Shown: positions 8,461 to 16,921 of the stretch, in pieces | Numbering within the stretch: the stretch's first letter is position 1 | Layout: each line of letters starts with the position of its first letter | DNA from: Panacagrimonas sp965216805 | Lineage (GTDB): Bacteria; Pseudomonadota; Gammaproteobacteria; Nevskiales; Nevskiaceae | Reading direction: 5' to 3' | Length of the DNA stretch: 64,000 bases | Assembly (NCBI RefSeq): GCF_965216805.1 | Contig: NZ_CBDCGN010000003.1 | Location: forward strand, 868,001-932,000 | Program-made: the position numbers and the translations under genes | Notes under the pieces: model-generated | What the model was told of the DNA's origin: nothing | Databases searched by the model: none | What the model saw: only the letters and a program-made list of their open reading frames with translations

Positions 8461-9399
8461 TCAGCCCTTGGGGGCGCGCAGGTAATCAAGGTAGGCAGTG
8501 GGCCACATGAATTCAGACCAGCCGACGCCGGCCTGGCCGTCAATCTCGCAGCTCATGGCGCCCTCGAACAGGGTGCAGCTCGGCACCGGCTGCAAGGGGA
8601 AATGTCCGAAGTAGCGGCCGCTGAGCTTGGCGCTGCGTCCGGCGGTGTCGGTGACCACCGCCTGGATACGCTGGTGGCGGAACATCGAATCGTTTTCCCA
8701 GTCGACGTCGACGCCGGTGACTTCGGCCATGCGACCGTCCCTGACGACATAGCCGCGCTGCTCGGTACGGCCGCGCGCCTGGATCTGCCAGAAGTGCACG
8801 CAGGTGCCGTCGGCGGATTGTGCGTGCAGCCACTTCCAGTGCTGCGGCACGTCCCAGTCGCGCGTGCCCCAGGAATGGTCGCGCGCGCAGGTGGTGTCGA
8901 TCGCATACGTCTTGCCGTCCACCTTGAGTTCGCCGCGCATGCGCCCGGCCTGCTCGATGCGGTCGCGTGCCGCCCAGTCGGGGCAGCCGTCCGGATGGAA
9001 GCCGTAGGCATAGGCGGGGTGGAGCGCCTCGAATTTGGCGTCGAGCTGGATGCGCGGGCCGTTGGCGCGCAGCTCCGCGGTCTGCAGCTTGAGGTCCTGC
9101 TTCAGATGCAAGGGGCCGACCTGCCAGTCGTCGAAATTCTTTTCCGGACCCATCGGAATGCCGTCGCAGGCTTCCATGATGGGCGTGTCGCCGATGCCGG
9201 GGCCATAGGCGACGAACACCGATCCGGCCAGATTGTCCTTGGTCACCCAGGTGTAGATGAAGGTGCCGATGCCGTGCTCGGGCAGCGACACTACGTAGGG
9301 AATGGACTCGCGCTCCAGCGGCAGGTCGCGCAGCGCATGGCGGCCGTCGTTGACCGGGTCCAGGGTGGGAATGACGCGGTTGGGGCTGAGCTTGCTCAT
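8461..9399 (-). CDS. Lipocalin-like protein of the CrtC/AttH superfamily (DUF7064/7065-type), copy 1
   Basis: 312 aa, soluble. The motif ARDHSWGTRDW (about residue 190) is the signature of the DUF7064/7065 group and corresponds to the conserved HD-SWG-RDW region in CrtC/AttH-like double-lipocalin proteins. It heads the minus-strand pair 8461-9399 and 7501-8418. Its start is divergent from the SDR at 9492, and the shared 92-nt promoter region contains one of the six palindromic operators. Biochemical role unknown. Confidence 0.65.
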   Translation of the reverse strand: MSKLSPNRVIPTLDPVNDGRHALRDLPLERESIPYVVSLPEHGIGTFIYTWVTKDNLAGSVFVAYGPGIGDTPIMEACDGIPMGPEKNFDDWQVGPLHLKQDLKLQTAELRANGPRIQLDAKFEALHPAYAYGFHPDGCPDWAARDRIEQAGRMRGELKVDGKTYAIDTTCARDHSWGTRDWDVPQHWKWLHAQSADGTCVHFWQIQARGRTEQRGYVVRDGRMAEVTGVDVDWENDSMFRHQRIQAVVTDTAGRSAKLSGRYFGHFPLQPVPSCTLFEGAMSCEIDGQAGVGWSEFMWPTAYLDYLRAPKG

Positions 9400-9447
9400 G
9401 GGGCTCCTGTCAGTAAGCGGTGAGAGTCGAATCGATCTTCGCCGTGA

Positions 9448-9465
9448 TAATATGGAACCATACCA
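9448..9465. promoter_or_regulatory. Palindromic operator, site A
   Basis: The core TATGGAACCATA (9451-9462) matches the TAGTATGGwACCATACTA palindrome recurring in this window. It lies between divergent genes 8461-9399 and 9492-10406, about 30-50 nt from both starts. Confidence 0.65.
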
Positions 9466-9491
9466 ATTTCTGCCATTCGGAGCGGCCCCAC

Positions 9492-10406
9492 ATGCCTTAT
9501 CAATCCGTGTACCGGCCAGGACTGTTCGACGGCCAGGTCGTTCTGATCACCGGCGGCGGCAGCGGCATCGGCCGCTGCACCGCACATGAGCTGGCTTCCA
9601 TCGGTGCCACCGTCGCCATCGTCGGCCGCGATCTCGACAAGCTTGCCACGGTTAAATCGGAGATCGAGGCCGAGGGTATCGCAGCCGGCAAGGTCAGCAC
9701 GCACGCCTGCGATATCCGCAAGGAAGAGCAGGTGATCGCCATGGTCGACGAGGTGTTGGCCCAGCACGGTCGTATCGACGGCTTGGTCAACAACGCCGGT
9801 GGCCAGTATCGCCAACCGCTCAAGGACATCAGCAGCAAGGGCTTTGAGGCAGTGGTCCGGTTGAATCTGTTCGGCGGCTTCCAGGTCATGCGCGAGGTTT
9901 ACAACCGCTGGATGAGCGCCAATGGCGGCAGCATCGTCAACATCATTGCCGACATCTGGGGCGGTTGGGCCAACTACGGTCACTCCGGCGCTGCGCGCGG
10001 CGGCATGTGGACGTTGACGGAGTCGGCCGCGTCAGAGTGGGCACCGGCCGGAGTGCGGGTGAACTGCGTGGCGCCGGGCGGTATCGAGAGCAGCGGGTTC
10101 GATACTTACGAGCCGGACGCGCAGCAGGAAATTCTCAAGTTTCCGCCGACCATTCCGGCGCAGCGTTACGGCAACGTGGCGGAAATGTCGGGCGCCATCG
10201 TGTACCTGCTGTCGCCGGTGTCCTCGTTCGTGACCGGTTCCTGCATCCGGGTGGACGGCGGCGCGCCCAACGCGCGCTTCTGCTGGAATCCGCCGACGCC
10301 GCTGGCGAACACACCGGCAGACAAATCTCGACCATTCGAGGGTTTTCATCTGGACGCGCGGCCGCGGCTGTTGACCGAGGGCATCACCAAGAAGCCGAGG
10401 CGCTGA
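9492..10406 (+). CDS. Short-chain dehydrogenase/reductase, trans-2-enoyl-CoA reductase (PECR)-like
   Basis: NAD(P)-dependent SDR of 304 aa. Cofactor motif GGGSGIGR and the structural NNAGG are present. At the catalytic position the usual YxxxK is replaced by YGHSGAARGG, the pattern of the PECR/DECR branch, which reduces enoyl-CoA esters rather than ketones. ATG 9492 was chosen because it gives the standard N-terminus; upstream codons are promoter DNA containing operator site A. Likely role: a reductive step in CoA-ester degradation (inference). A strong terminator follows. Confidence 0.8.
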   Translation: MPYQSVYRPGLFDGQVVLITGGGSGIGRCTAHELASIGATVAIVGRDLDKLATVKSEIEAEGIAAGKVSTHACDIRKEEQVIAMVDEVLAQHGRIDGLVNNAGGQYRQPLKDISSKGFEAVVRLNLFGGFQVMREVYNRWMSANGGSIVNIIADIWGGWANYGHSGAARGGMWTLTESAASEWAPAGVRVNCVAPGGIESSGFDTYEPDAQQEILKFPPTIPAQRYGNVAEMSGAIVYLLSPVSSFVTGSCIRVDGGAPNARFCWNPPTPLANTPADKSRPFEGFHLDARPRLLTEGITKKPRR

Positions 10407-10416
10407 GCGCCGACAC

Positions 10417-10449
10417 AAAAAAGCCGGCCGTCGAACGACGGCCGGCTTT
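10417..10449. terminator. Bidirectional rho-independent terminator
   Basis: A 12-bp perfect GC-rich stem (agccggccgtcg / cgacggccggct) with a 2-nt loop is flanked by A-run on the left and TTT on the right. It lies between convergent genes: the SDR ending at 10406 and the aldehyde dehydrogenase ending at 10469. Confidence 0.85.
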
Positions 10450-10468
10450 GAAACGGCAAGGCTCGCGA

Positions 10469-11914
10469 TCAGCCCATCACATACGTCGACTTGTACTGCT
10501 GGTAGCCGCTCAGTGCTTCGGGGCCGAACTCGCGGCCCAGGCCGCTGGCCTTGACGCCGCCGAACGGCGAGCCCACCGCCGGAATGTAACCGTTGATGCC
10601 GATGGTGCCGGTCTGCACTTGACGCGCGACCTTGCTCGCACGATCAGGGTCGCTGCCCCATACCGAACCGCCCAGGCCGTAGATGGAATCGTTGGCCAGA
10701 CGCACCGCGTCGGCGTCGTCCTTGTACGGAATCACCGTCAGCACAGGTCCGAAGATCTCCTCGCGACCGACGGTGGTGTTGTTGTGGTCGTCGGCGAACA
10801 CGGTGGGCTGCACGAACCAGCCGCGATCGGTGCCCGGCTTGCCGCCGCCGGCGATCAGGCGTGCCTCGGACTTGCCCTTCTCGATGTAGCCCTGCACGCG
10901 ATCACGATGCAGTGCCGAAGCCATCGGCCCGACGTGGGTGTCGGCGTCCAGCGCATCGCCGACCTTGAGCGCGCCCATCAGGCCGGCCATGGCTTCCAGC
11001 ACCTGCTCGTACTTGCTCTGCGGCGCCAGGATGCGGGTGCAGTTGAAGCAGGTCTGACCGTTGTTGAGCATGGCCACCTGCGGCAGACCCTGCATCACCG
11101 CGTTGAGGTCGGCGTCATCGAGAATGATGGCGGCGGACTTGCCGCCCAGCTCCAAGGTGACCGGGCGCAGCAGTTCGCCGCAGACGCGGGCGATGATGCG
11201 TCCGGCCGCGGTGGAACCGGTGAAGGCGACCTTGTCCACACCCGGGTGCGACACCAGATAGGCGCCGACCTCGCGATCCGCCGCCACCCAGTTCACCACG
11301 CCGGCCGGCACGCCCGCTTCGGCAGCCGCTTCGGCGACGATGTAGCTGTCCAGCACCGTGCCCGGCGAGGGCTTCATCACCAGGGTGCAGCCGGCCGCCA
11401 TGGCCGGGGCGATCTTGCTCAGCGCCAGGGTGACCGGGAAATTCCAGGGCACGATGCCGGCCACCACGCCAATCGGGTCGCGGCTGACCCGGGTTTCCTT
11501 GCCGACCTGCGAAGGACGCACCTCGTCGGTGCCCTGGCTGCGTGCCAACTCGGCGTAGTACTGCATCAGTCCAGCGCCGAACTGACCTTCCAGGCCGGTG
11601 CTGACCGCCAGCGGCATGCCGTTCTGCACGCTCACCGCGCGGGCGATGGCGTCGCTGCGCTTGGCCAGGCTGGCGGCGAAGCGATGCATGATCTCGGCAC
11701 GCTCGTTGGGCGTGGCCTGCGCCCAGGCGCCGGATTCCAAAGCTTTGCGCGCGGCGGCCACGGCGCGGTCGACGTCGGCCTCCATCGCCTCGGGCACCGA
11801 GCCGATCACTTCCTCGGTGGAGGCGTTGATGAGTTCGAAGCTGCGGGTTGTCGACGGGGCCACCCACTCGCCGCCGATGTAGAACGCGTTCTGAAGATGG
11901 TCCTGCACGCCCAT
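10469..11914 (-). CDS. NAD(P)-dependent aldehyde dehydrogenase
   Basis: 481-aa ALDH superfamily enzyme oxidising an aldehyde to a carboxylate. Conserved blocks: PWNFP, FTGSTAAGR (cofactor), VTLELGGKS with the general base Glu, and NNGQTCFN with the nucleophilic Cys. The C-terminal PFGGVKASGLGREFG is also typical. Operator site B lies about 60 nt upstream. Together with the membrane hydroxylase (22823) and alcohol dehydrogenase (34453) it could complete oxidation of a methyl group to an acid, or oxidise the aldehyde made by the isomerase at 26585. Substrate not predictable. Confidence 0.9.
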   Translation of the reverse strand: MGVQDHLQNAFYIGGEWVAPSTTRSFELINASTEEVIGSVPEAMEADVDRAVAAARKALESGAWAQATPNERAEIMHRFAASLAKRSDAIARAVSVQNGMPLAVSTGLEGQFGAGLMQYYAELARSQGTDEVRPSQVGKETRVSRDPIGVVAGIVPWNFPVTLALSKIAPAMAAGCTLVMKPSPGTVLDSYIVAEAAAEAGVPAGVVNWVAADREVGAYLVSHPGVDKVAFTGSTAAGRIIARVCGELLRPVTLELGGKSAAIILDDADLNAVMQGLPQVAMLNNGQTCFNCTRILAPQSKYEQVLEAMAGLMGALKVGDALDADTHVGPMASALHRDRVQGYIEKGKSEARLIAGGGKPGTDRGWFVQPTVFADDHNNTTVGREEIFGPVLTVIPYKDDADAVRLANDSIYGLGGSVWGSDPDRASKVARQVQTGTIGINGYIPAVGSPFGGVKASGLGREFGPEALSGYQQYKSTYVMG

Positions 11915-11971
11915 GATGATCTCCGTCCGTTAGCGGCCGTGGACAGGGTCGCCCGCGGCACTGATATTCAC

Positions 11972-11989
11972 ATCGTATGGTACCAGACT
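11972..11989. promoter_or_regulatory. Palindromic operator, site B
   Basis: GTATGGTACCAGAC (11975-11988) differs from the palindrome GTATGGwACCATAC at one base. It is upstream of the aldehyde dehydrogenase (start 11914). Confidence 0.6.
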
Positions 11990-12132
11990 GCTTTTGCGGT
12001 GCGCGCCACACGCAAACGGGTTGCCCGAGGTGTTGCGCCGATGCTCGGATATCACCGCAAATGGTGCCAATTCCCCCCAGCCGTAAGTTAGTCCGCCGCG
12101 TGGTGGCAAGCGACGGCGACCGGCGCCAGCGC

Positions 12133-13014
12133 TCAGTGCCGGCCTCGATACCGCGCGGGGGTCTGTCCGGTGCATCGGCGGAACTGTTCGGTGAAGTGCG
12201 ACTGGCTGGAGAACCCGCACTCCTGAGCGATGAAGGCGAGGTCGTGTGCGGTGTGCAGCAGCAACCTGCGCGCGGCGTGAACGCGACGCTGGACCAAGTG
12301 CTGGTGCGGCGTGGATCCGCTGGCGACCTGGAAGGCCGCGCAGAACTGCGCACGCTTGAGGCCGCAGATTCCGGCCAGTTCGTCGAGCGTCAGTTTGCGG
12401 CGCAGATGGGCGTCGACGTAGTCCAGTAAGTGACACAGGCGCAGGCGTCCGACCCACTGCGCGTCCGCCAGCGGATCGCGAACGGCCGCGTCGCAGCCCT
12501 CCACGCTCGCCGCCCAGTGCTCGAGATGGCACAGCAACGCGTCCGCGATGCGCGGCAGGTAATCGGCGGGCAGCGTGCCGTCGGCCCGTGCTGCGCGAAC
12601 CAGGGTCTCCATCGCCGCGCTGACGTAGGGATCGCGCATCGCAAAACACGATGGGGCCGCGGTAGCCAGGTCAATCAGCGACTGTGCAGCACCGCCACCG
12701 GTCGGCACGTGCAGGGTCACCACGCCGACGCTGCCATGGGTGCGGAATCGCGCAGCCTGGCCGGGCGGCAGCAGGGTGATCAGGCCGGGGATAGAGCGTG
12801 CCGGGGACAGCCCGCCGTCGGTGACTTGGCGGACCCGGCGCGAGCCGCCGCTGTGCAGCGCCACCACCAGTTCGTCGTGCTGCGCCAGCTCGAAGCCCTC
12901 GAACTCCGGCGTCTGCCAGCCGAAGATGCCGAGGCCGTCGGCGCGCACCTGGCGCGCCACCACCGGTGCGACCCGGAAGGCGGACTGGAAGGCATCGGCG
13001 GCGCGTGCACGCAT
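12133..13014 (-). CDS. AraC-family transcriptional regulator
   Basis: About 293 aa with an N-terminal cupin-like sensing half and a C-terminal double HTH of about 100 residues. The second HTH carries DLAFIAQECGFSSQSHFTEQF and the GQTPARYR ending typical of the family. The start is uncertain: ATG 13014 is used, but the frame is open to 13104. It is transcribed away from the membrane/COX3 operon beginning at 13168, so it is a candidate regulator of that operon or of the aldehyde dehydrogenase downstream of it. Confidence 0.85.
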   Translation of the reverse strand: MRARAADAFQSAFRVAPVVARQVRADGLGIFGWQTPEFEGFELAQHDELVVALHSGGSRRVRQVTDGGLSPARSIPGLITLLPPGQAARFRTHGSVGVVTLHVPTGGGAAQSLIDLATAAPSCFAMRDPYVSAAMETLVRAARADGTLPADYLPRIADALLCHLEHWAASVEGCDAAVRDPLADAQWVGRLRLCHLLDYVDAHLRRKLTLDELAGICGLKRAQFCAAFQVASGSTPHQHLVQRRVHAARRLLLHTAHDLAFIAQECGFSSQSHFTEQFRRCTGQTPARYRGRH

Positions 13015-13167
13015 CACGGCAGGGATGTTCGATGACTGGACGACTGGACGATTCTGCCATGCAAGGGCGACGAATCCGATAGAACCGCCCGGCGGCGGTG
13101 GCAAGATCGAAAACGGTCGGCGTCCCGGGACCCCGGCGCGCCCGAGTCAATTGCGGAGGACAGACAC

Positions 13168-13956
13168 ATGAACGATCCAAGAATGATCAACGCGGATGCC
13201 TATTTCCGCTACTACAACCCGGTCCTCACCAACGAGGCTTACTTCAAGTACTGGCGCACCTGTGCGCTGATGGGGCCGGTGTTTCTCGCCGCCTTCCTGA
13301 TCTGCTGGGGCATGCTCGGGTACAACATCCCGCCGATCCCGGCCGACCACACGCCGGAACAGCTCGCCCAGCACTTCCGCACCAACTACAACGAGGTGCG
13401 CGCGGGCATGGCCGGCGCCATGTTGTTCGGCTGCCTGTACCTGCCGTGGACCCTGGCGATCTACAAGGTGATGCAGCTGATCAACCGCAACGAGAACGAC
13501 ATGATCTCCACCCTGCAGATGTGGGGCGGCGGGCTCACCGTGGTGCCGTTGGTGACGTCCTCGGTGTTCTGGCTCACCGGCGCGTATCGCCCCGACGTGC
13601 TGTCGCCGGTCACCCTGCAGATGCTCTACGACCAGGGCTGGCTGCTGATCGACATGTTCTACTTCATCACCACCATTCCGATGGTGGCGATCGGCGTCGC
13701 CGGCCTCACCGACAAGCGCGCCAAACCGCTGTTCCCGCGCTGGGTGTGCTGGTATTCGATCTGGGCCGGATTGAGCTTTCTGTTCGAACTGCTGATGCCG
13801 TTCTTCAAGACCGGCCTGTTCGCGCGCCAGGGCTGGCTCAACTTCTGGGTCGAGTTTGTGGTCTGGTTTGCCTACATCCTGCTGATCACCTTCTTCATGC
13901 TCAAGGCGATTCCGCGCCTGCAGCAGGAGCGTGCGCAGATGCTCGAACAGACCTGA
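13168..13956 (+). CDS. Multi-pass membrane protein of unknown family (paralogue of 35615-36370)
   Basis: 262 aa with about six hydrophobic spans and a strong GGAGG ribosome site. I do not recognise the family. It shares a common plan with the product of 35615-36370: an AYRP segment in the middle, a PRW-x2-W motif after the loop, and FFKTG followed by a final pair of helices. Here it heads a unit with two COX3-like and two COX4-like genes, whereas the paralogue follows an alcohol dehydrogenase. A role in membrane electron transfer, quinone or haem handling, or transport of a hydrophobic substrate is possible but unproven. Confidence 0.6.
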   Translation: MNDPRMINADAYFRYYNPVLTNEAYFKYWRTCALMGPVFLAAFLICWGMLGYNIPPIPADHTPEQLAQHFRTNYNEVRAGMAGAMLFGCLYLPWTLAIYKVMQLINRNENDMISTLQMWGGGLTVVPLVTSSVFWLTGAYRPDVLSPVTLQMLYDQGWLLIDMFYFITTIPMVAIGVAGLTDKRAKPLFPRWVCWYSIWAGLSFLFELLMPFFKTGLFARQGWLNFWVEFVVWFAYILLITFFMLKAIPRLQQERAQMLEQT

Positions 13957-13981
13957 TCGGCGGACGCCCGGGTCGACCTCA

Positions 13982-14608
13982 ATGACCAGTCCCAGCGCGC
14001 CAGAGGCCACGCATCCCGCGATCGGCGCATCGCGGGAGCAGGCCGACCCGGTGTCCGGCATCCTGTCCTTCATCATCGCGGACCTGATCGTGTTCGCGAT
14101 GCTGTTCACCGGCTTCATGGTGGACCGCTCGGCCGAGCTGGCGGTGTTCAATGAGTCGGCGAACAAGCTGAACTTTCACCTGGGGCTGGCCAATCTGCTG
14201 ATCCTGGTCAGCAGCGGGCTGTGCGTGGTATTCGCGGTGACGGCGGCGCGCGAGGGCCGTGTTGCGGCGCTGCGCAACTGGATACTGGCGGGCTTTGTCA
14301 TCGGGGCCGCTTTCGGGGTGAGCAAGGTGGTGGAGTACGGCGACAAATTCGCCGACGGCATCAGCATGCACACCAACAATTTCTACATGTACTACTACGC
14401 GCTGACCGGCGCGCATTTCCTGCACTTCCTCGGCGGCATGGGGGCCTTGGCCTTCATCTGGGTTTACAGCCTGCGCCATGCCGCGGCGCCGGGCTTTCGC
14501 AGCAAGATCGAGGCGGTCGGGCTGTACTGGCACATGGTGGATTTGCTCTGGATACTGATCTTCCCGCTGCTCTACGTCCTGGGCCTGCAATGGCAAGCCT
14601 GTCCGTAA
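13982..14608 (+). CDS. Haem-copper oxidase subunit III-like protein (NorE-type), copy 1
   Basis: 208 aa, five or so membrane spans. It carries family hallmarks NFYMYYYALTGAHFLHFLGG and GLYWHMVDLLWILIFPLLY. NorE-type proteins accompany nitric oxide reductases or stand alone; none of the catalytic subunits (NorB, COX1) is present here. ATG 13982 has a weak ribosome site. The 3' end overlaps the COX4-like gene by 19 nt. Second copy at 14883-15512. Confidence 0.82.
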   Translation: MTSPSAPEATHPAIGASREQADPVSGILSFIIADLIVFAMLFTGFMVDRSAELAVFNESANKLNFHLGLANLLILVSSGLCVVFAVTAAREGRVAALRNWILAGFVIGAAFGVSKVVEYGDKFADGISMHTNNFYMYYYALTGAHFLHFLGGMGALAFIWVYSLRHAAAPGFRSKIEAVGLYWHMVDLLWILIFPLLYVLGLQWQACP

Positions 14609-14886
14609 ACCGCGCGGCGATTCTCACCTGGGCGTTCCTGGTCGGAGCCAGCGTGGCCACCTGGCTGTTGATCGAGAATCGCGGCCTGGACGCCGCCGCC
14701 GCGGTGGCGTCGATCATGCTGATCGCGCTGGTCAAGGCGCGCCTGATCGTGCTGCACTTCATGGAGCTCAAGCACGCGCCGCTGCGCTGGCGCATCGCCT
14801 TCGAACTATGGGTGGTGGTGGCCGCCTCGCTGATTCTGGGGCTGTGGTGGTTTACCGGCAGCGGAGCCGATTGCGGGCTGCGTTGA
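14590..14886 (+). CDS. Prokaryotic cytochrome c oxidase subunit IV-like protein (NorF-type), copy 1
   Basis: 98 aa, three membrane spans, motif VKARLIVLHFMELKHAP, which is the signature of the small COX4/NorF family that pairs with NorE-like proteins. It overlaps the preceding COX3-like gene by 19 nt and shares TTGA with the next, so the four small genes are co-translated. Function of free-standing NorE/NorF pairs is not established. Confidence 0.8.
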   Translation: MASLSVNRAAILTWAFLVGASVATWLLIENRGLDAAAAVASIMLIALVKARLIVLHFMELKHAPLRWRIAFELWVVVAASLILGLWWFTGSGADCGLR

Positions 14887-15512
14887 AGCGTGCACGCGCC
14901 GCTCCCCAACGCCCCTCGCCGCGAGTGGACATCTTGAGCCGCAACCCTGCCGTTGCAACGCGCCGCGTACCGGGAGCCGAAGGCATCTGGGTGTTCGTGG
15001 CCTTCGACATGCTGTTCTTCTTCCTGCTGTTCATGCTGTTCATGACCGGCCGCAGGACGGCGCCGGAAGTCTACGAGGCCGGCCGGCTGACCCTGGATCC
15101 AAACTATGGCGGCATCAACACGCTGATCCTGTTGACCAGCTCATGGTTGTTCGTGCTGGCGCTGGAGGCTGCCCGCGGCGACCGCGTGCAGGAGACGGGT
15201 CGCTGGCTGATGGCTGCGCTGCTGTGCGGTGTGGCGTTCGGGGTTTCCAAGGCCTTCGAGTACGGCGACAAGCTCGCCGCCGGCCTGACCCCGGCGACCA
15301 ACGATTTCTACATGTACTACTTCGTGCTCACCGGTTTTCACCTGCTGCACGTCATCGGCGGCTGCGTGATGCTGGGGGTGTTCTGGAACATGGCACGCGG
15401 TGGTGCGTTCAACCGCCAGCGGCTGGTCGTGATCGAATGCGGTGGGCTGTACTGGCACATGGTCGATCTGCTGTGGATCGTGTTGTTCCCACTGCTTTAC
15501 CTGATGCGCTGA
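14883..15512 (+). CDS. Haem-copper oxidase subunit III-like protein (NorE-type), copy 2
   Basis: About 209 aa, paralogue of 13982-14608: motifs NDFYMYYFVLTGFHLLHVIGG and GLYWHMVDLLWIVLFPLLYL. The start is uncertain. A TTG at 14883 overlaps the previous stop by 4 nt; GTG 14925 or TTG 14934 are alternatives and would remove only a basic, non-conserved N-terminus. Lies directly upstream of the second COX4-like gene. Confidence 0.8.
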   Translation: MKRARAAPQRPSPRVDILSRNPAVATRRVPGAEGIWVFVAFDMLFFFLLFMLFMTGRRTAPEVYEAGRLTLDPNYGGINTLILLTSSWLFVLALEAARGDRVQETGRWLMAALLCGVAFGVSKAFEYGDKLAAGLTPATNDFYMYYFVLTGFHLLHVIGGCVMLGVFWNMARGGAFNRQRLVVIECGGLYWHMVDLLWIVLFPLLYLMR

Positions 15513-15514
15513 CC

Positions 15515-15796
15515 ATGGACCGGTTGAAGAACCTGTGGGATCGCCCCGCCAGCCGGATCTGGCTGCTGCTGATGACGGCGACGGTCGCCACCACCTGGTG
15601 GCTGGCCAAGGACGTGATCGCGCCGCGGGTCGGCACGGTGGCGATCATCGCGATCGCTGCCTACAAGGTGCGTCTGGTGCTGCTGCACTTCATGGAACTG
15701 CGCCATGCCCCGCTGCCGCTGCGCCTGGTGTTCGAGGCCTGGGTGTTGCTCGTGACCGCCGCGGTGGTGGGCCTGTACCTGACGACGCCGGCCTGA
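15515..15796 (+). CDS. Prokaryotic cytochrome c oxidase subunit IV-like protein (NorF-type), copy 2
   Basis: 93 aa, three membrane spans with YKVRLVLLHFMELRHAPLP, nearly the same signature as copy 1 at 14590. Starts 2 nt after the second COX3-like stop. Last gene of the five-gene membrane unit 13168-15796. Confidence 0.8.
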   Translation: MDRLKNLWDRPASRIWLLLMTATVATTWWLAKDVIAPRVGTVAIIAIAAYKVRLVLLHFMELRHAPLPLRLVFEAWVLLVTAAVVGLYLTTPA

Positions 15797-15823
15797 GCAC
15801 CGCTGGCCTCGACCCCGTGCCGT

Positions 15824-16921
15824 TCAGTTCTGTCCCTGCTCCTGGGTCTGCTGCGCCCGCGCCTGCGTGTCGATCGGCGTCAGCGTAGCGCGCGCGTGCT
15901 CTCGCACCACCCGGAAACCCAGAGCGTCGCTGCGCCCGTCGGCGGCATCGGCATCGCGCGAGGCCGAACGCATGCTGCGTGGGTGATTGCCCCAGCCGCC
16001 ACCGCGATTGACGCGCTTGCCGCAGTCGCCGCCGCTGACCCGGGCAGAGCCGTCAGTGGGGGCGTCGGTGTAGTCGTTGTGCCAGCAGTCCTGCACCCAT
16101 TCCCAGACATTGCCGTTCATGTCGTGAATGTCCCAGGGGTTGGGCTTGTAGGTGCCGACCGGCGCGGTGTAGGCATGGCCGTCGTCGCAGTACACGTGCC
16201 AATGCCAGTTGGGATGCTCTTCCCGGCCGGTAAGGTCGAGCATGTTGGCGTGGCCGCAAGTCCACTCGGCGCCATCGCCCCAGGAATAGCGGGTGTTGGT
16301 GCCGGCGCGCGCGGCGTACTCCCATTCGGCCTCGGTCGGCAGCCGGTAGACCTGGCCGGTCTTGCGGCTGAGCCAGGTCACGTACTGCTGGGCATCCAAC
16401 CAGGTCACGTCGATGACCGGCCGCAGGCCGCGGCCCCAGCCGTGGTCGTCAGGCTTGCGCAGACAGCCGCCCGCGCCCACGCATTCGTCCCACTGGTCGA
16501 AGGTGATCTCGAAGCGGCCGATCGAGAATTCGGCGATCTCCACTTCGCGCAGCGGTCGTTCGTACAGGGTGCCGGTGTCGCTCTGTTCGCCCATCAGAAA
16601 GCGCCCACCGGGCAGGCGCACCATCTGCGGAGAATCCGCGCAGTCGCGCCAGACCTGCGTCTCCAGCGCCGGGTCGGCGGCAGGCGGGGGGGCGCAGTCG
16701 AACATGCGGTCGTCGCTCTTTTTCTGCAGCTTGACCGCCTGCAGCTTACCGGCGGCCTTGGAGTCTGCCGCAACGGGCCCGATCGCCGCGGCACCGAGCA
16801 GCAGGAGGGCGGCGCCGGTCCCGGCGCCGCAGGTCCAACGACGGTCGCTCGGGCTCAGACGCTGCGTTGTGCCTTGGATGCCGCCGTCGCGGCCTGACTG
16901 GTTTCGCGGATCTTCCGCCAT
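15824..16921 (-). CDS. Exported SUMF1/formylglycine-generating-enzyme-like domain protein
   Basis: 365 aa. An N-terminal hydrophobic stretch (about residues 34-52, ending AVAADSK-like) looks like a signal or anchor. The rest is a SUMF1 fold: MVRLPGGRFLMGE, YRLPTEAEWEYAARAG, DMNGNVWEWVQDCW and the terminal ALGFRVVRE. Members range from sulfatase-activating enzymes to EgtB/PvdO-type oxidoreductases or inactive scaffolds. No sulfatase is in the window, so the role is open. The start overlaps the end of the SDR at 16855 by 67 nt on the same strand, suggesting cotranscription. Confidence 0.8.
   Translation of the reverse strand: MAEDPRNQSGRDGGIQGTTQRLSPSDRRWTCGAGTGAALLLLGAAAIGPVAADSKAAGKLQAVKLQKKSDDRMFDCAPPPAADPALETQVWRDCADSPQMVRLPGGRFLMGEQSDTGTLYERPLREVEIAEFSIGRFEITFDQWDECVGAGGCLRKPDDHGWGRGLRPVIDVTWLDAQQYVTWLSRKTGQVYRLPTEAEWEYAARAGTNTRYSWGDGAEWTCGHANMLDLTGREEHPNWHWHVYCDDGHAYTAPVGTYKPNPWDIHDMNGNVWEWVQDCWHNDYTDAPTDGSARVSGGDCGKRVNRGGGWGNHPRSMRSASRDADAADGRSDALGFRVVREHARATLTPIDTQARAQQTQEQGQN

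Noticed and set aside
13982..15796. Nitric oxide reductase or terminal oxidase
   Set aside because: Only subunit III/IV-like proteins are present; no catalytic subunit or haem/copper ligands.
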